A stretch of DNA of 64,000 bases, from assembly GCA_964655355.1 (NCBI GenBank), contig CAZZMD010000003.1:1-64000 (forward strand), given 5' to 3'. Shown here in pieces: positions 1 to 8,597 of this stretch. The stretch's first letter is position 1, and each line of letters begins with the position of its first letter. The notes beneath the pieces are model-generated. The model saw only the letters and a program-made list of their open reading frames with translations. It was not told the DNA's origin and ran no database searches. The stretch comes from CALGDE01 sp964655355. GTDB taxonomy: Bacteria; Cyanobacteriota; Cyanobacteriia; CACIAM-69d. A program made the translations under genes and the position numbers.

Positions 1-53
1 AGAATCTTTTTGCGGCGCTTACGGGCGACATTACCGCGCTTAACTCTTGCCAT
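1..53 (-). CDS. rplT: 50S ribosomal protein L20, N-terminal part only
   Basis: Read on the minus strand from an ATG at 53, the 17 visible codons encode MARVKRGNVARKRRKKI, the basic and highly conserved start of ribosomal protein L20. The rest lies beyond the window. L20 binds 23S rRNA early in assembly of the large subunit. It follows rpmI (L35) on the same strand with a spacer of about 220 bases, the usual bacterial rpmI-rplT order. infC, often upstream of this pair, is not here. Confidence 0.93.
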   Translation of the reverse strand, partial: MARVKRGNVARKRRKKI

Positions 54-273
54 AACTCAGGGATTTAACTTACCAACTTGATGATTTCGAAATTTCAACA
101 GACCACCATCGGCAAAATTAGGCGTGGAAAGTGAAAATAGGATTGAACAGAGTGGGAAAGAAACCAGTTTGATTTTCAGCCCATGGACTCGAAAATCAAA
201 ATCCATGCCCAGCCTCACCCCGACTCTGTCGCCCCTTGCCTAACTTCGACCGGCTCGGTGCCCTGGAAGGGAA

Positions 274-474
274 CTACTTGAGGTAGGGCAACATCAACCG
301 TACGCTCTCTGCCTCAACCTCAGCCACCTGGGTAGCCTTAGCAAGACGGCGCTTACGAACAGTTTTCTTGTGCTCCAACAGGTGGCTGCGATTTGCCTTG
401 CGGCGCATGATTTTACCGGTACCGGTGACGCGGAAGCGCTTAGCTGCCGCCTTACGGGATTTCAACTTGGGCAT
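274..474 (-). CDS. rpmI: 50S ribosomal protein L35
   Basis: This 66-residue protein begins MPKLKSRKAAAKRF and contains the conserved RRKANRSHLLEHK stretch of L35. Its length matches the family. L35 is a small basic protein of the large ribosomal subunit. The gene lies upstream of rplT on the same strand and the two are probably co-transcribed. In many bacteria L20 represses this pair by binding the mRNA; I could not identify such a site here. The product is certain from the sequence; the regulation is not. Confidence 0.97.
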   Translation of the reverse strand: MPKLKSRKAAAKRFRVTGTGKIMRRKANRSHLLEHKKTVRKRRLAKATQVAEVEAESVRLMLPYLK

Positions 475-824
475 GGACTTAACCTTAGAACTCTGAGGAC
501 CAAATTCCAGATCCTGGCGCGATCTCCAATACTACTGTTGGAACACGACTTTAGGCAAGGTTTACGCTTGACCGTCGCGGCGCAGAAGCCAAAGATATCA
601 AACTGCGCCAGCGATCGCAATTCTCAATGGTCTCGCCCCAGGACAGGTTAGGACAGGTATAGAAGCGTACAATCTTTCGTCGGGTCTCGCTTCAGCGCCC
701 TCTACAATAGTGTCAGGGATTACAGTTTCTCAGGGATTATAGTTTCAGTGCCCGTCACCACAGGCCATCCCACCCTGTCCCGATCGCTTCAAGTTTTCAT
801 CGTTACCATCAAGTTTTCTCCGAG
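475..824. other. Spacer between divergent rpmI and prfB
   Basis: These 350 bases must hold the promoters for rpmI-rplT (leftward) and prfB (rightward). I see no open reading frame with gene-like composition, no tRNA and no convincing paired -35/-10 elements. A 93-codon plus-strand frame at 370-651 overlaps rpmI antisense and looks like a shadow. Confidence 0.5.
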
Positions 825-1938
825 ATGCTCGATACCACTGATCTAAAACGCAGCCTCGATTCTCTCCATCACCGCCTGGGCAATGCTCAGGACTGTCTTT
901 GACCTGGTCACCCTGAACGCCAAAATCAACGACCTCGAAAATGTGGCTTCCCAACCGGAATTTTGGGATGACCAGACCACCGCCCAGGCAACGCTCCAGG
1001 AGCTGAACGATACAAAAGCGGAGTTGGTACGGCTAGACACCTGGAAAGCCGCGATCGCCGATGCGGAGACAGCGCTGGAATTATTGGAATTAGACGAGGA
1101 CCCCAGTTTCTTCGAGGAAGCTCAAGAAAATCTGGACCGCCTGGAAAAAGATCTCGACGCTTGGGAACTGGAGCGCCTATTATCCGGTCCCTATGATGCA
1201 AGCGGAGCCGTGCTATCGATCAATGCTGGGGCCGGGGGAACCGATGCTCAGGATTGGGCCGAAATGTTACTGCGCATGTACACCCGCTGGGGCGAACGCC
1301 AAGGATACAAAGTAAGGTTGGCGGAACTTTCGGAGGGGGAAGAAGCAGGGGTAAAATCCGCGACGCTAGAAATTGTAGGGCGCTATGCCTATGGATATTT
1401 ACGCTCCGAAAAGGGAACCCATCGTCTGGTGCGCATTTCGCCGTTCAATGCCAATGGCAAACGGCAAACCAGTTTTGCGGGGGTGGAGGTGATGCCTGTG
1501 CTGGATACCACCGTTGAGCTGGATATTCCCGACAAGGATTTAGACATCACCACCTCCCGCGCCGGTGGCAAAGGGGGGCAAAACGTCAACAAAGTGGAGA
1601 CCGCGGTGCGGATTGTTCATATCCCCACCGGGGTTGCGGTGCGCTGCACCCAGGAGCGATCGCAATTGCAAAATAAAGAAAAAGCGATGGCGATTCTCAA
1701 GGCAAAATTGCTAGTCATTGCCCAAGAGCAGCGAGCCCAGGAAGTGGCCGATATTCGCGGGGATATGGTGGAAGCAGCCTGGGGCAACCAAATCCGCAAT
1801 TATGTATTTCATCCCTACCAAATGGTGAAAGACCTGCGGACAGAGGTCGAAACAACAGGGGTTGATGACGTAATGAACGGAGAACTGAACGAGTTTATCC
1901 AAGCCTATTTACGGTTAGATCAAGCACAACTCAACTGA
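825..1938 (+). CDS. prfB: Peptide chain release factor 2, expressed through a programmed +1 frameshift
   Basis: RF2 reads UAA and UGA stop codons and triggers peptide release. A zero-frame ORF starts at ATG 825, runs 25 codons and ends ...CAG GAC TGT CTT TGA. Shifting +1 at CTT TGA C (897-903) joins it to the main frame from GAC at 901, which runs to 1938. The joined product is about 370 residues, close to the family norm of about 365. The main frame carries the SPF stop-recognition tripeptide (RISPFNANGK) and the catalytic GGQ in SRAGGKGGQNVNK. An annotation from ATG 883 in the main frame would miss the true N-terminus. The gene stands alone. Confidence 0.95.
888..903 (+). promoter_or_regulatory. 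prfB recoding site (Shine-Dalgarno-like AGGA, then CTT TGA C)
   Basis: The slippery CTT TGA C matches the canonical prfB signal. An AGGA core (889-892) sits just upstream, as the internal Shine-Dalgarno-like stimulator does in the classic site. Known role: when RF2 is scarce the ribosome pauses at UGA and slips +1, so RF2 autoregulates its own synthesis. The spacer and AGGA are visible; slippage efficiency is not. Confidence 0.9.
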
Positions 1939-2016
1939 GCCAATATTCCGTAATGTGATTGGGCCAACAACACAGAGTCCGCAATACACCCGCGATATTC
2001 ACCCACGACTCGGACC

Positions 2017-2724
2017 ATGACTCGGATTCCAGTTTTTAGCTATTCCAATAGTCTGGCCCGATACTGGCGGCGTAAGGGAGATTGGCGACGATCGCAGGAT
2101 CCCGATGAAACCGCCTACATTCCCTGCCGCAATGTGGAGACCGCGCGGGGGGATTTGGCTGAGTTTTTGCTTCAGATCGATCCCAAAACCACGGTCTTTT
2201 TCGACGGGGACTACGGGGAACTAGTGGATATTTCAGAAGTCAAGCGAGCGGCCAACACCCATGGATGGCGACAGCGCAGCGCCCAATTTAAACAGGAAAT
2301 CGGCCTATCGTCGTCCCCAGGATCCAGTGCAGAGCCGGATTTACATTCCAGTGATCGCCCCTCCACCTGGTCCACCTCCTGGCAGCCCACCCGCGATCGC
2401 CCCGCCCCATCCTCGCCATCCTCACCCCCATCCCCATCAAGGGAGTCAAAACTCCCCCCCGCCTTTTTTGACCTGATCAACCTCTTATCCCCCTCCCCAA
2501 CATCCCAGCCCGCCCTTCCCCCCACAACCGAAAAACTGCGCCGGGCCTACCAACAATTGGCCCTTGCCCCCACCACCCACTGGGATACGATCCAGCGAGC
2601 CTACCGCGATCGCAGCCGCGCCACCCATCCCGACTACGGCGGCCAACAATCCGAATTCCAAGCCATCCAAGAAGCCTACAAATACTTAAAACAGCATTAT
2701 CATCCCCGTCGCCCCCTTCCGTAG
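2017..2724 (+). CDS. J-domain protein with a Ser/Pro-rich linker
   Basis: A 235-residue protein starting at ATG 2017. Residues 1-95 form an N-terminal region I do not recognise. Residues 100-170 are a Ser/Pro-rich low-complexity linker. The last 60 residues form a compact J domain: LRRAYQQLALAPTTHWDTIQ, then THPDYGG with the diagnostic HPD, then EAYKYLK. J domains stimulate the ATPase of Hsp70/DnaK partners, so a co-chaperone role is likely. There is no Gly/Phe or zinc-finger region, so it is not DnaJ itself. Helix II is short and less basic than usual. Confidence 0.75.
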   Translation: MTRIPVFSYSNSLARYWRRKGDWRRSQDPDETAYIPCRNVETARGDLAEFLLQIDPKTTVFFDGDYGELVDISEVKRAANTHGWRQRSAQFKQEIGLSSSPGSSAEPDLHSSDRPSTWSTSWQPTRDRPAPSSPSSPPSPSRESKLPPAFFDLINLLSPSPTSQPALPPTTEKLRRAYQQLALAPTTHWDTIQRAYRDRSRATHPDYGGQQSEFQAIQEAYKYLKQHYHPRRPLP

Positions 2725-2829
2725 AGCACTCCCCCGAGGAGAATGACAGCACACGATTTAGGGCGCATGATGTCCCCTGCGCGTTCCAGAGGCACACAGT
2801 ACCCTAGAAAAGCTGAAACAGGGGACGCT

Positions 2830-3594
2830 ATGACCTTGCTCACCTTCGACCACGTGGAATTCGCCTATCCCGAGCGCCCCGCCACCTTCACCGCCCTATC
2901 CTTTCAAATTCAACCGGGCGATCGCGTTGGCCTCATCGGTCCCAACGGTGCCGGCAAAACCACTCTTTTTCTACTCGCCTGCGGCGTGCTCACTCCCCGA
3001 CAAGGGGGAATTTACTTGGGCGATCGCCCCGTCCGCCCAGGACAGTTTCATTCGGACATTGGACTCGTCTTCCAAAACGCCGACGATCAACTGTTTTGCC
3101 CCACCGTCGCCGATGATGTCGCCTTCGGCCCCACGGAAATGGGACTGTCCCCAACGGAAATCCAAACCCGCGTCCAAAGCGCCCTGACCGCCACCGGCAT
3201 CGAAGCCCTCGCCGATTTGCCCCCCCATCAACTCTCCGGCGGACAAAAACGCATGGTAGCGATCGCCGGCATCCTCGCCTGCCGCCCCCGCATCACCCTC
3301 TACGACGAACCCAGCGCCAACCTCGACGCCCCCGCCCGTCGCCGCCTCATCCACTTCCTCCGCCACAGCACCCAACCATCAATCTGCGACCAACACGGGC
3401 AAGGCATCACCGGATTCTCGACTGGATTTATCGTGTCCTCCCACGACCTCCCCTTCATCCGCGCCACCTGTAACCGCGTCATCCTGCTCTCCGGCGGACG
3501 CATCCTCGCCGACGGTCCCACCCGTGACATCCTCAGCGATCGCCCCCTCCTAGCTACCCACGGCATGGATTCCCCCTGCCACCAAGCCTCCTAA
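2830..3594 (+). CDS. ABC transporter ATP-binding protein, CbiO/ECF type
   Basis: A 254-residue ATPase. I prefer ATG 2830 (MTLLTFDHVEFAYPE) to the upstream in-frame codon at 2743 because homology begins here and GGGG lies just before it. All motifs are present: Walker A GPNGAGKTT, Q-loop FQNADDQLF (typical of CbiO/EcfA), signature LSGGQKRMVAIAG, Walker B ITLYDEPSANLD and H-loop SSHD. Such ATPases drive metal or vitamin uptake with a CbiQ-type partner. No permease or substrate-binding subunit is adjacent, so the cargo is unknown. It is convergent with the zinc-ribbon gene 26 bases away. Confidence 0.88.
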   Translation: MTLLTFDHVEFAYPERPATFTALSFQIQPGDRVGLIGPNGAGKTTLFLLACGVLTPRQGGIYLGDRPVRPGQFHSDIGLVFQNADDQLFCPTVADDVAFGPTEMGLSPTEIQTRVQSALTATGIEALADLPPHQLSGGQKRMVAIAGILACRPRITLYDEPSANLDAPARRRLIHFLRHSTQPSICDQHGQGITGFSTGFIVSSHDLPFIRATCNRVILLSGGRILADGPTRDILSDRPLLATHGMDSPCHQAS

Positions 3595-3602
3595 GAGTGC
3601 TC

Positions 3603-3622
3603 CTGAGATCTCAGATATCTCT
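3603..3622. terminator. Small inverted repeat between convergent genes
   Basis: The 26-base gap between two convergent stops holds the perfect palindrome CTGAGATCTCAG (3603-3614), and GAGAT/ATCTC can also pair across it. It could act as a short bidirectional terminator, but no T-run follows, so this is weak. Confidence 0.3.
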
Positions 3623-4214
3623 AACTGTCCCCCCCATCAAAGCGCCGCATTAGGTACGCCACCGCAAAATCCCCATTAGGATTCCCCTCCAGCTTTTGCG
3701 CCAGGGCAAACACCTCCTGGGCCAACTCCTCCCCCACCTTCTCCACCAACACCCGGCGCTCCGTCAAAAACTGCTCCCGTCGCCGCGCCGCATCCTGCCA
3801 CTCCGGCGTAAATAAATAATCCAAATTGAGCGTCAACCCCAACCGGGTCAACAACTCCCACTCACCGCGATCGACCCAGAAACCACCACAACTCCGGCAC
3901 CGCTCCAGAAAAAACGACTGTCCAAACCCAATCCGCGATCGCGATAAATAACTCTGGCAGACCGGGCAAAGGGACGCCTGCACATCCTCCAAAGAAGGCT
4001 CAAACTCCGGATCTAGAACCGGCTCCAACACCGAAGCATCCAGCGCCGGCGGTTCCGCCACCCCAGCAGCCTCTAACTGGGTCGCCTGCCAGCTCCGATA
4101 CTCCTCAGCACCAATCCAACTCCCCCCGCAGGCTGGGGAATAGAGCACCACCAACCCATCATCCAAGGTCCGTTGCTCCAGCTCAGTCTCGCGATCCTTA
4201 GGACAAAGCACCAT
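3621..4214 (-). CDS. zf-TFIIB-type zinc-ribbon protein
   Basis: A 197-residue protein with two copies of a TFIIB-like zinc ribbon. The N-terminal copy reads LCPKDRETE...SPACGGSWIGAEE and has lost one cysteine of its first CxxC (CPKD). The central copy is intact: LCPVCQSYL...CRSCGGFWVDRGEWE. The C-terminal 60 residues are helical and charged. Proteins of this family in bacteria are small, soluble and mostly uncharacterised; metal binding is expected but no pathway is known. The gene lies just upstream of the small acidic gene at 4249 in map order and is convergent with the ABC ATPase. Confidence 0.7.
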   Translation of the reverse strand: MVLCPKDRETELEQRTLDDGLVVLYSPACGGSWIGAEEYRSWQATQLEAAGVAEPPALDASVLEPVLDPEFEPSLEDVQASLCPVCQSYLSRSRIGFGQSFFLERCRSCGGFWVDRGEWELLTRLGLTLNLDYLFTPEWQDAARRREQFLTERRVLVEKVGEELAQEVFALAQKLEGNPNGDFAVAYLMRRFDGGDS

Positions 4215-4248
4215 TTAATCCCTCGATCCCCCTTCAAACCCCAGTACG

Positions 4249-4515
4249 CTATGGCTTGGGGGCATTCTTAACAGCTCGGCCATCATAGCCTTCTTGACTC
4301 TCCGAATCCTGGGTGATCGCCCCTTCCCCATCCTCCGAATCCCCTGGACTGGCGGGTTCCCCCTCCCCCGAGTTCTCCTTCACCGGGTCCCCATCCGTCG
4401 GGACAATCGGCTCCAGCTCATCCAACGCCCCAAACGTATTACTCAGATGCTCGAGCGCATCCAAAAAATCAGACTCAGCAGCTTGGCGGAGGGGTTGACG
4501 TTTCGACATGGCCAT
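4249..4515 (-). CDS. Small acidic hypothetical protein
   Basis: An 88-residue frame (MAMSKRQPLRQAAESDFLDALEHL...) with a helical first third and a disordered acidic Gly/Ser/Glu-rich remainder. ATG codons at 4515 and 4509 are both possible. It lies 34 bases from the start of the zinc-ribbon gene on the same strand, so the two may form a unit. I do not recognise a family. The strongly biased tail means it could be a chance frame. Confidence 0.45.
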   Translation of the reverse strand: MAMSKRQPLRQAAESDFLDALEHLSNTFGALDELEPIVPTDGDPVKENSGEGEPASPGDSEDGEGAITQDSESQEGYDGRAVKNAPKP

Positions 4516-5131
4516 TACCCGTCACAGTGACAGAGGGGGGATAGAACAAAAGGAAACAATCGAAAGATGAAGCCGCGCTACAAATGCAATCCTGAAATGC
4601 AATCCTGACAATCAAAAATACAGGCCGGATGAAGGGGCAAGAATCATGAACAAATCATGATTAGGCAATAGCAATTTTGTCAGCTATCAGTCGGTGGCTC
4701 TACGCCTTGGAGAGCCTGACTTCAAGGAAGACGGAGCACATCCCCCCAAGGGGTCAAGCGGACCGCTCACCGCATGGGTCACTTATCGGACAGGTTAGCA
4801 CGCCCTTTTTTGGCAGCTCTCCTCAAGAATCCCCTCAAGAGTAGGCGAGATGATTGACGGATACTCCTAGGGTACCCAAAGTATTCTCCGGTTTGTCCTC
4901 GCCCCCAAACTCGTTAGCCCAAACTCGTTAGAATCAAAACATCAGGCGAGACGCACAATCAGATGCCACCGGCGGGATTGCGCGATCGCCCCCTGCCCCA
5001 CGCCACCGGTGTGATGTAATCCCTACCCCTTGGGACCCGCTGAATCGAACAAATCAGTGTATTTTAGATGGATTAGATTGCATCACATTGCAACAAACCA
5101 TCAAGGATCACCCTCGGATTCCCCGACACCA
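4516..5131. other. Long spacer with a candidate small RNA
   Basis: No convincing protein gene lies in these 616 bases. The middle (about 4681-4811) is rich in pairable segments and is listed separately. The right end must hold the promoter of the PRC-barrel gene. The in-frame TTG at 5030 is not a likely start. Confidence 0.5.
4681..4811 (+). ncRNA. Candidate structured small RNA, class unknown
   Basis: The segment contains a hairpin GGCTCT/AGAGCC (4696-4716). A second stem-loop is built from CCCC/GGGG nested in GAGC/GCTC (4735-4769), and CGGTG/CACCG can enclose both. It ends in a CCC-TTTTTT run (4803-4810) that would suit transcription termination. No coding frame explains it. It does not match what I know of SRP RNA, tmRNA or RNase P RNA. 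A 6S-like RNA is possible, but I could not confirm the central bubble. Confidence 0.4.
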
Positions 5132-6001
5132 ATGACCTTAGACTCTATTCGCCAACGCTCCGACCTCCTCGGCACCCAAGTCATCACCCGAGACAGCGGG
5201 AATCGGTTGGGCATTATCAGTCAAGTCTGGGTGGATATTGATCGCCGGGAAGTCATCGGCTTTGGCATTAAGGACAATATTTTGTCTGTGTCTGCCCTTC
5301 CTCGCTTTATGGCCCTAGATTGCATCAGCCAAATCGGCGATGTGATTTTGGTGGAAGACGAGCGCGCCATTGAGGACGCGGTGGATGTGGAGCCCTACAG
5401 CACCGTCGTAGGCAGCGAAGTCATTACCGAAACCGGTGAACTGTTGGGGCGGGTGCGTGGATTTAAGTTTGATGTGGAAGATGGTGCCGTAACGGCCATC
5501 CTGGTGGCATCCCTGGGAGTGCCCCAAGTCCCCGAACAATTGATCAGCACCTATGAATTGCCCATCGATGAAGTGGTGAGCAGCGGTCCGGATCGGCTGA
5601 TTGTGTTTGAAGGGGCCGAGGATCGCCTCGTGCAACTCAGCGTTGGCGTCCTAGAGCGATTGGGCATTAGTAGCCCCCCTTGGGAACGGGAAGACGAGGA
5701 CCTGTACTTTACCCCCACCGCAGCCCCCAGTAACCAGCTCGGCACGGGACTCCGTCAAGATGCCGTGCGATCGCAGCGCATGGACCAGGGCTACGGCGAA
5801 GAAGCCTGGCAGGAAGAGGAATCCTGGGGCGATCGCCGCACCGCCTCCCGTCAACGCCAACCGGAACCGGAATACTACGCCGAGCCGGAATATGACGACG
5901 TTAGCGCCGACGCCTGGGATGACGAGCCGGAATATCAAGCACCCAAGCTGAATATCCCCGAAAAAACTCGCCAGCCGGAATACGAAGAAGGCGGATATTA
6001 A
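5132..6001 (+). CDS. Tandem PRC-barrel domain protein
   Basis: The start is taken at ATG 5132 (MTLDSIRQRSDLLGTQV), giving 289 residues; the 34 codons before it in frame do not look coding. Two PRC-barrel domains follow each other: SDLLGTQVITRDSGNRLG (residues 6-80) and STVVGSEVITETGELLGRV (residues 90-170). The C-terminal third is acidic and disordered, with a repeated PEYxxEPEY-like motif. PRC barrels occur in photosynthetic reaction-centre H subunits and RNA-processing factors. Cyanobacterial two-barrel proteins are known as a family, but their role is unsettled. No strong ribosome binding site is visible. Confidence 0.75.
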   Translation: MTLDSIRQRSDLLGTQVITRDSGNRLGIISQVWVDIDRREVIGFGIKDNILSVSALPRFMALDCISQIGDVILVEDERAIEDAVDVEPYSTVVGSEVITETGELLGRVRGFKFDVEDGAVTAILVASLGVPQVPEQLISTYELPIDEVVSSGPDRLIVFEGAEDRLVQLSVGVLERLGISSPPWEREDEDLYFTPTAAPSNQLGTGLRQDAVRSQRMDQGYGEEAWQEEESWGDRRTASRQRQPEPEYYAEPEYDDVSADAWDDEPEYQAPKLNIPEKTRQPEYEEGGY

Positions 6002-6062
6002 GCCCCCGGCGTCCTATAGCTGGCGTCCCATAGCGAATTAAGGCAAACCCTTTAGAGCGACC

Positions 6063-6842
6063 TTATCGGCTTCGCAAGGTTTTTAACGCCATGTTCATAC
6101 GGGGACCGAACCCCTCGGCATACTCCACCGGGAAATGGGTCACCGTCCAAAAGCCTTGGCCGTCCAGCTCCCCTAAAATCACCTCACCAACTATGAAGTC
6201 GGCCTGTCCCACATTTTTCTCAAAGCGCCACCGACGACGCTCCCACGGGTAAACAGTCTGATTGGGGGAGGCTTCGACGGCGGTGCTGTCAATCAAAGAA
6301 ATCCCTCGCTGCTGGGTCCAACCGCGATCGCCAATGGCCATCTCCAAGGCTTGGTCAACGGTGGCGGTCTCCCGCGGCCAAACCACGGTCAAATACACAT
6401 CTTCATTAATCACGCCGTCGTAGCTGTTCATCAGGCTAACCTCAGTCCATCGCAGCCCCTGGTTCATCACCGGCGTCAATAAATCCTTCGGGAAACTCAT
6501 CTCAATGGGCACCCCCTCCGGTTGATAGGGCGTCAGCACCACCCGCATCGGCTCCCCTTCAACGCTAATTTCGCCGCTGGTCGGAAGCGGTTTTCGCTCC
6601 GTCGTAGTCTCCGTCGAAGTCTCTGCCGCACTACCTTGGGCGATCGCCGTTGAGGCCGCATCACCCCCGTCTTCGCCAGTATCTTTTGATGCATCCATAG
6701 TCCCAGACGGGGACGGAGAAGCGATCGCCTCATCCCCCTCCGAGTCCGCAGTTCCCGGCAGAGAGCACCCCGAAACCGCAACAGCAACGCTCAACAAGCC
6801 CCCCAGCAGGGCAGACGACAAACGAGAGGCAAAGAACACCAT
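6063..6842 (-). CDS. Predicted lipoprotein, family unknown
   Basis: A 259-residue protein. The N-terminus has a hydrophobic signal segment ending in a lipobox-like VAVSGC at about residue 26, so the mature protein should be lipid-anchored at Cys. A disordered Ser/Thr/Asp/Glu-rich linker (residues 30-90) leads to a folded C-terminal domain beginning near ISVEGEPMRVVLTPYQPEG. That domain loosely recalls the PsbP-like fold of the gene at 32198, but I see no diagnostic motif. It is convergent with the PRC-barrel gene. Confidence 0.65.
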   Translation of the reverse strand: MVFFASRLSSALLGGLLSVAVAVSGCSLPGTADSEGDEAIASPSPSGTMDASKDTGEDGGDAASTAIAQGSAAETSTETTTERKPLPTSGEISVEGEPMRVVLTPYQPEGVPIEMSFPKDLLTPVMNQGLRWTEVSLMNSYDGVINEDVYLTVVWPRETATVDQALEMAIGDRGWTQQRGISLIDSTAVEASPNQTVYPWERRRWRFEKNVGQADFIVGEVILGELDGQGFWTVTHFPVEYAEGFGPRMNMALKTLRSR

Positions 6843-7020
6843 GGCAAAGAAAAATTAAAGTCAGGAAAAGACAGCAGGGGTAAAATAGGATACGATGACT
6901 GTAGTTGATTTACTTAGGGTGCATCATCCATCGAAATAAGCATGACCGGTGGAAGCGCACGACCTACAGAACTGCAACGTTTTGGGACAATATTTTGAAA
7001 CAATCCCGCTTTGCTTGCTC

Positions 7021-7248
7021 CTACTCCATTAAGTCATCCCCCACAGACACCTGTATGAGGCCAAGGGAAAGCAATCGATCAATGGCAGCGGTAACAGTTT
7101 CCGGAGCGTAGGGCACCTCCTTCGCAATATGTTGAGGGCTGAGGGCATGTTGATCTTGGGCCGAGGAGAGAATATGTCTAAGAATATTTTCCTCAATGGC
7201 ACTCAGTTCAACAGAAATTTCATTGATAAAAGCAGTAGATTTATCCAT
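7021..7248 (-). CDS. Small winged-helix-like protein
   Basis: A 75-residue frame with a good ribosome binding site (GGAG, 8 bases before ATG 7248). The sequence IEENILRHILSSAQDQHALSPQHIAKEV...APETVTAAIDRLLSLGLIQV reads as a helix-turn-helix followed by a short wing, as in MarR/ArsR-like DNA-binding domains. It could be a small transcription factor or a DNA-binding module. No partner gene is adjacent. Function is inferred from pattern only. Confidence 0.6.
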   Translation of the reverse strand: MDKSTAFINEISVELSAIEENILRHILSSAQDQHALSPQHIAKEVPYAPETVTAAIDRLLSLGLIQVSVGDDLME

Positions 7249-7964
7249 TGGGAGAGCTCCGATAGGCTGCGACGGCAGAACGGAAAGGGAGAGAGAGGGG
7301 GCCGCTCAAGGGAAAGGGAGTCGCGATCGGGATTGGAGAGGACCATCCCGTTGACTCCAATGTCGATCCCAAAATCGATCAGCCCCAATATCGGCTTGGG
7401 AAGAGAGGTCTTCAAGAATGAGGTCAGTGTCCCCAATGGGGTCTGCCCCCCACCCCACCCCTATGCCAATTTCTATGTCGGCTAGTTGTTGCTTCGGAGG
7501 AATGCGGGATTCGCCCGGACGGCGTTCCATTTTAAAGGTGCAACTTAAAAAATTGGCTGGGGGATCACGGGGTGGCAATCCGAATCGACCGAGTCACCTC
7601 AACAGGGTTAGGCTAGAGGTATCTACCATTGAATTCTCTGGTGAACTCCGCTGGTGAACCCGTTATGGGTAGTGCTCCTAGACAGGAGGACGTGGCCCCC
7701 TTCATGGCAAAGGGCAATGGGGACAGAACAGGCTCGGATTCAGTTCCGCAGGACTGGACGCTTCAGGAAGCGTCTTAGGCAACTCCCCTGAGTCTCAATC
7801 GGGATCTACTATGAATTCAATGATGAGTTGGGGCGATCGCCACCTACCACTCCGGTGACGACTGAATTGATTTACAGCAGTCGACGTCTTTTGCGATATC
7901 CCTGGAGAGCTTGTTTTAGTCACTTTTTTACCCACTGATTGTCACGTTTATGGGAGGCTCGATG
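7249..7964. other. Long spacer containing an omega-RNA-like element
   Basis: About 715 bases. Three overlapping frames here (7306-7578, 7418-7657, 7203-7436) have no ribosome binding sites and low-complexity translations, so I reject them. The part at 7631-7818 is structured and is annotated separately. The stretch just before 7952 should carry the promoter of the secreted protein. Confidence 0.5.
7631..7818 (+). ncRNA. Candidate standalone HEARO/omega-RNA (IscB-associated type)
   Basis: A compact chain of stem-loops: CTCCT-AGAC-AGGAG (7674-7687), CCCC/GGGG around an AAAGGG loop (7696-7722), a perfect GACGCTTC-AG-GAAGCGTC hairpin (7757-7774) and ACTC-CCCT-GAGT (7782-7793). It ends in AATCGGGATCTACTATGAAT. 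The order and the end resemble my memory of the HEARO/omega-RNA consensus, which sits directly 5' of iscB nucleases in IS200/IS605-type elements. Here the ATG at 7811 opens a frame of only 16 codons, so no nuclease follows. GAATTC occurs at both borders. The class assignment rests on recall, not a covariance search. Confidence 0.5.
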
Positions 7965-8597
7965 ATGAGTTTTCGTCGATCCACATTATCTGCTCTAGCG
8001 CTCTGTGTTGCGCTAGGGGCCGCATCGCCGGCGATCGCCCAAACCGCTTGCCGTTGGGAAGGAACACGGCTGCGGTGTGAGCGAAACCGGGATAGTGATT
8101 ACAGGGATAATCGCTACCGTCGTGATCGCGACTATGACGATCGCTATCGCCGTGGTCGCAGTGACCGCGATTATTACCGCGATCGCTATTACAACAACCG
8201 CGGCCCCTACAACCGAGGCGCAGCCTATGACCGTTGGCGCCGTGATCGCGACTACGACGATAACTACTATCGCCGCGGTCGATATCGCTCCAGCCTGGTC
8301 AACCGCATTGACAACGTCTACCGGTCTGTTCTGGGGCGGTCGGCGGACAGCCGCGGTCTAAGAACTTACATTGACCGCATCGAAGACAACAACTGGGATC
8401 TCAGCCGAGTGCGCCGGGATCTGGCCGGCAGTCGCGAAGCCTCAACGGCGATCAACCGCGCCTACCGTGAAATCCTAGGGCGCTCCGCCGATCGGCGTGG
8501 GCTACGGACCTACCTCGGTCGCCTACGAGATGGTTGGTCCCTGAATCGCATCCGCCAAGACCTCGCCAACAGCCGAGAAGCCCGCAGACGTTACTAG
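7965..8597 (+). CDS. Secreted protein with Arg/Tyr/Asp repeats and DUF4214 domains
   Basis: I choose ATG 7965 because GGGAGG (7952-7957) lies 7 bases before it; the longer frame from 7950 would contain its own ribosome binding site. The 210-residue product has a signal peptide ending near AIAQT. A 70-residue low-complexity region follows, full of RDRDYDD and RYRR units, many encoded by HIP1-like CGCGATCGC. Two DUF4214-like repeats come next: VYRSVLGRSADSRGLRTYI and AYREILGRSADRRGLRTYL. DUF4214 occurs in secreted and surface-layer-like proteins. It precedes another exported protein, the RTX gene. Confidence 0.7.
   Translation: MSFRRSTLSALALCVALGAASPAIAQTACRWEGTRLRCERNRDSDYRDNRYRRDRDYDDRYRRGRSDRDYYRDRYYNNRGPYNRGAAYDRWRRDRDYDDNYYRRGRYRSSLVNRIDNVYRSVLGRSADSRGLRTYIDRIEDNNWDLSRVRRDLAGSREASTAINRAYREILGRSADRRGLRTYLGRLRDGWSLNRIRQDLANSREARRRY

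Noticed and set aside
370..651. 93-codon plus-strand frame over rpmI
   Set aside because: It is antisense to rpmI, has no ribosome binding site and no gene-like composition.
5030..5131. Upstream extension of the PRC-barrel gene from a TTG
   Set aside because: No ribosome binding site and no homology before the ATG at 5132.
7306..7657. Frames on both strands in the spacer before the secreted DUF4214 gene
   Set aside because: They overlap each other, lack ribosome binding sites and translate to low-complexity sequence.
8077..8361. 94-codon frame rich in Ile/Thr/Ala inside the DUF4214 gene
   Set aside because: It is a shadow of the HIP1-like repeats in another frame.
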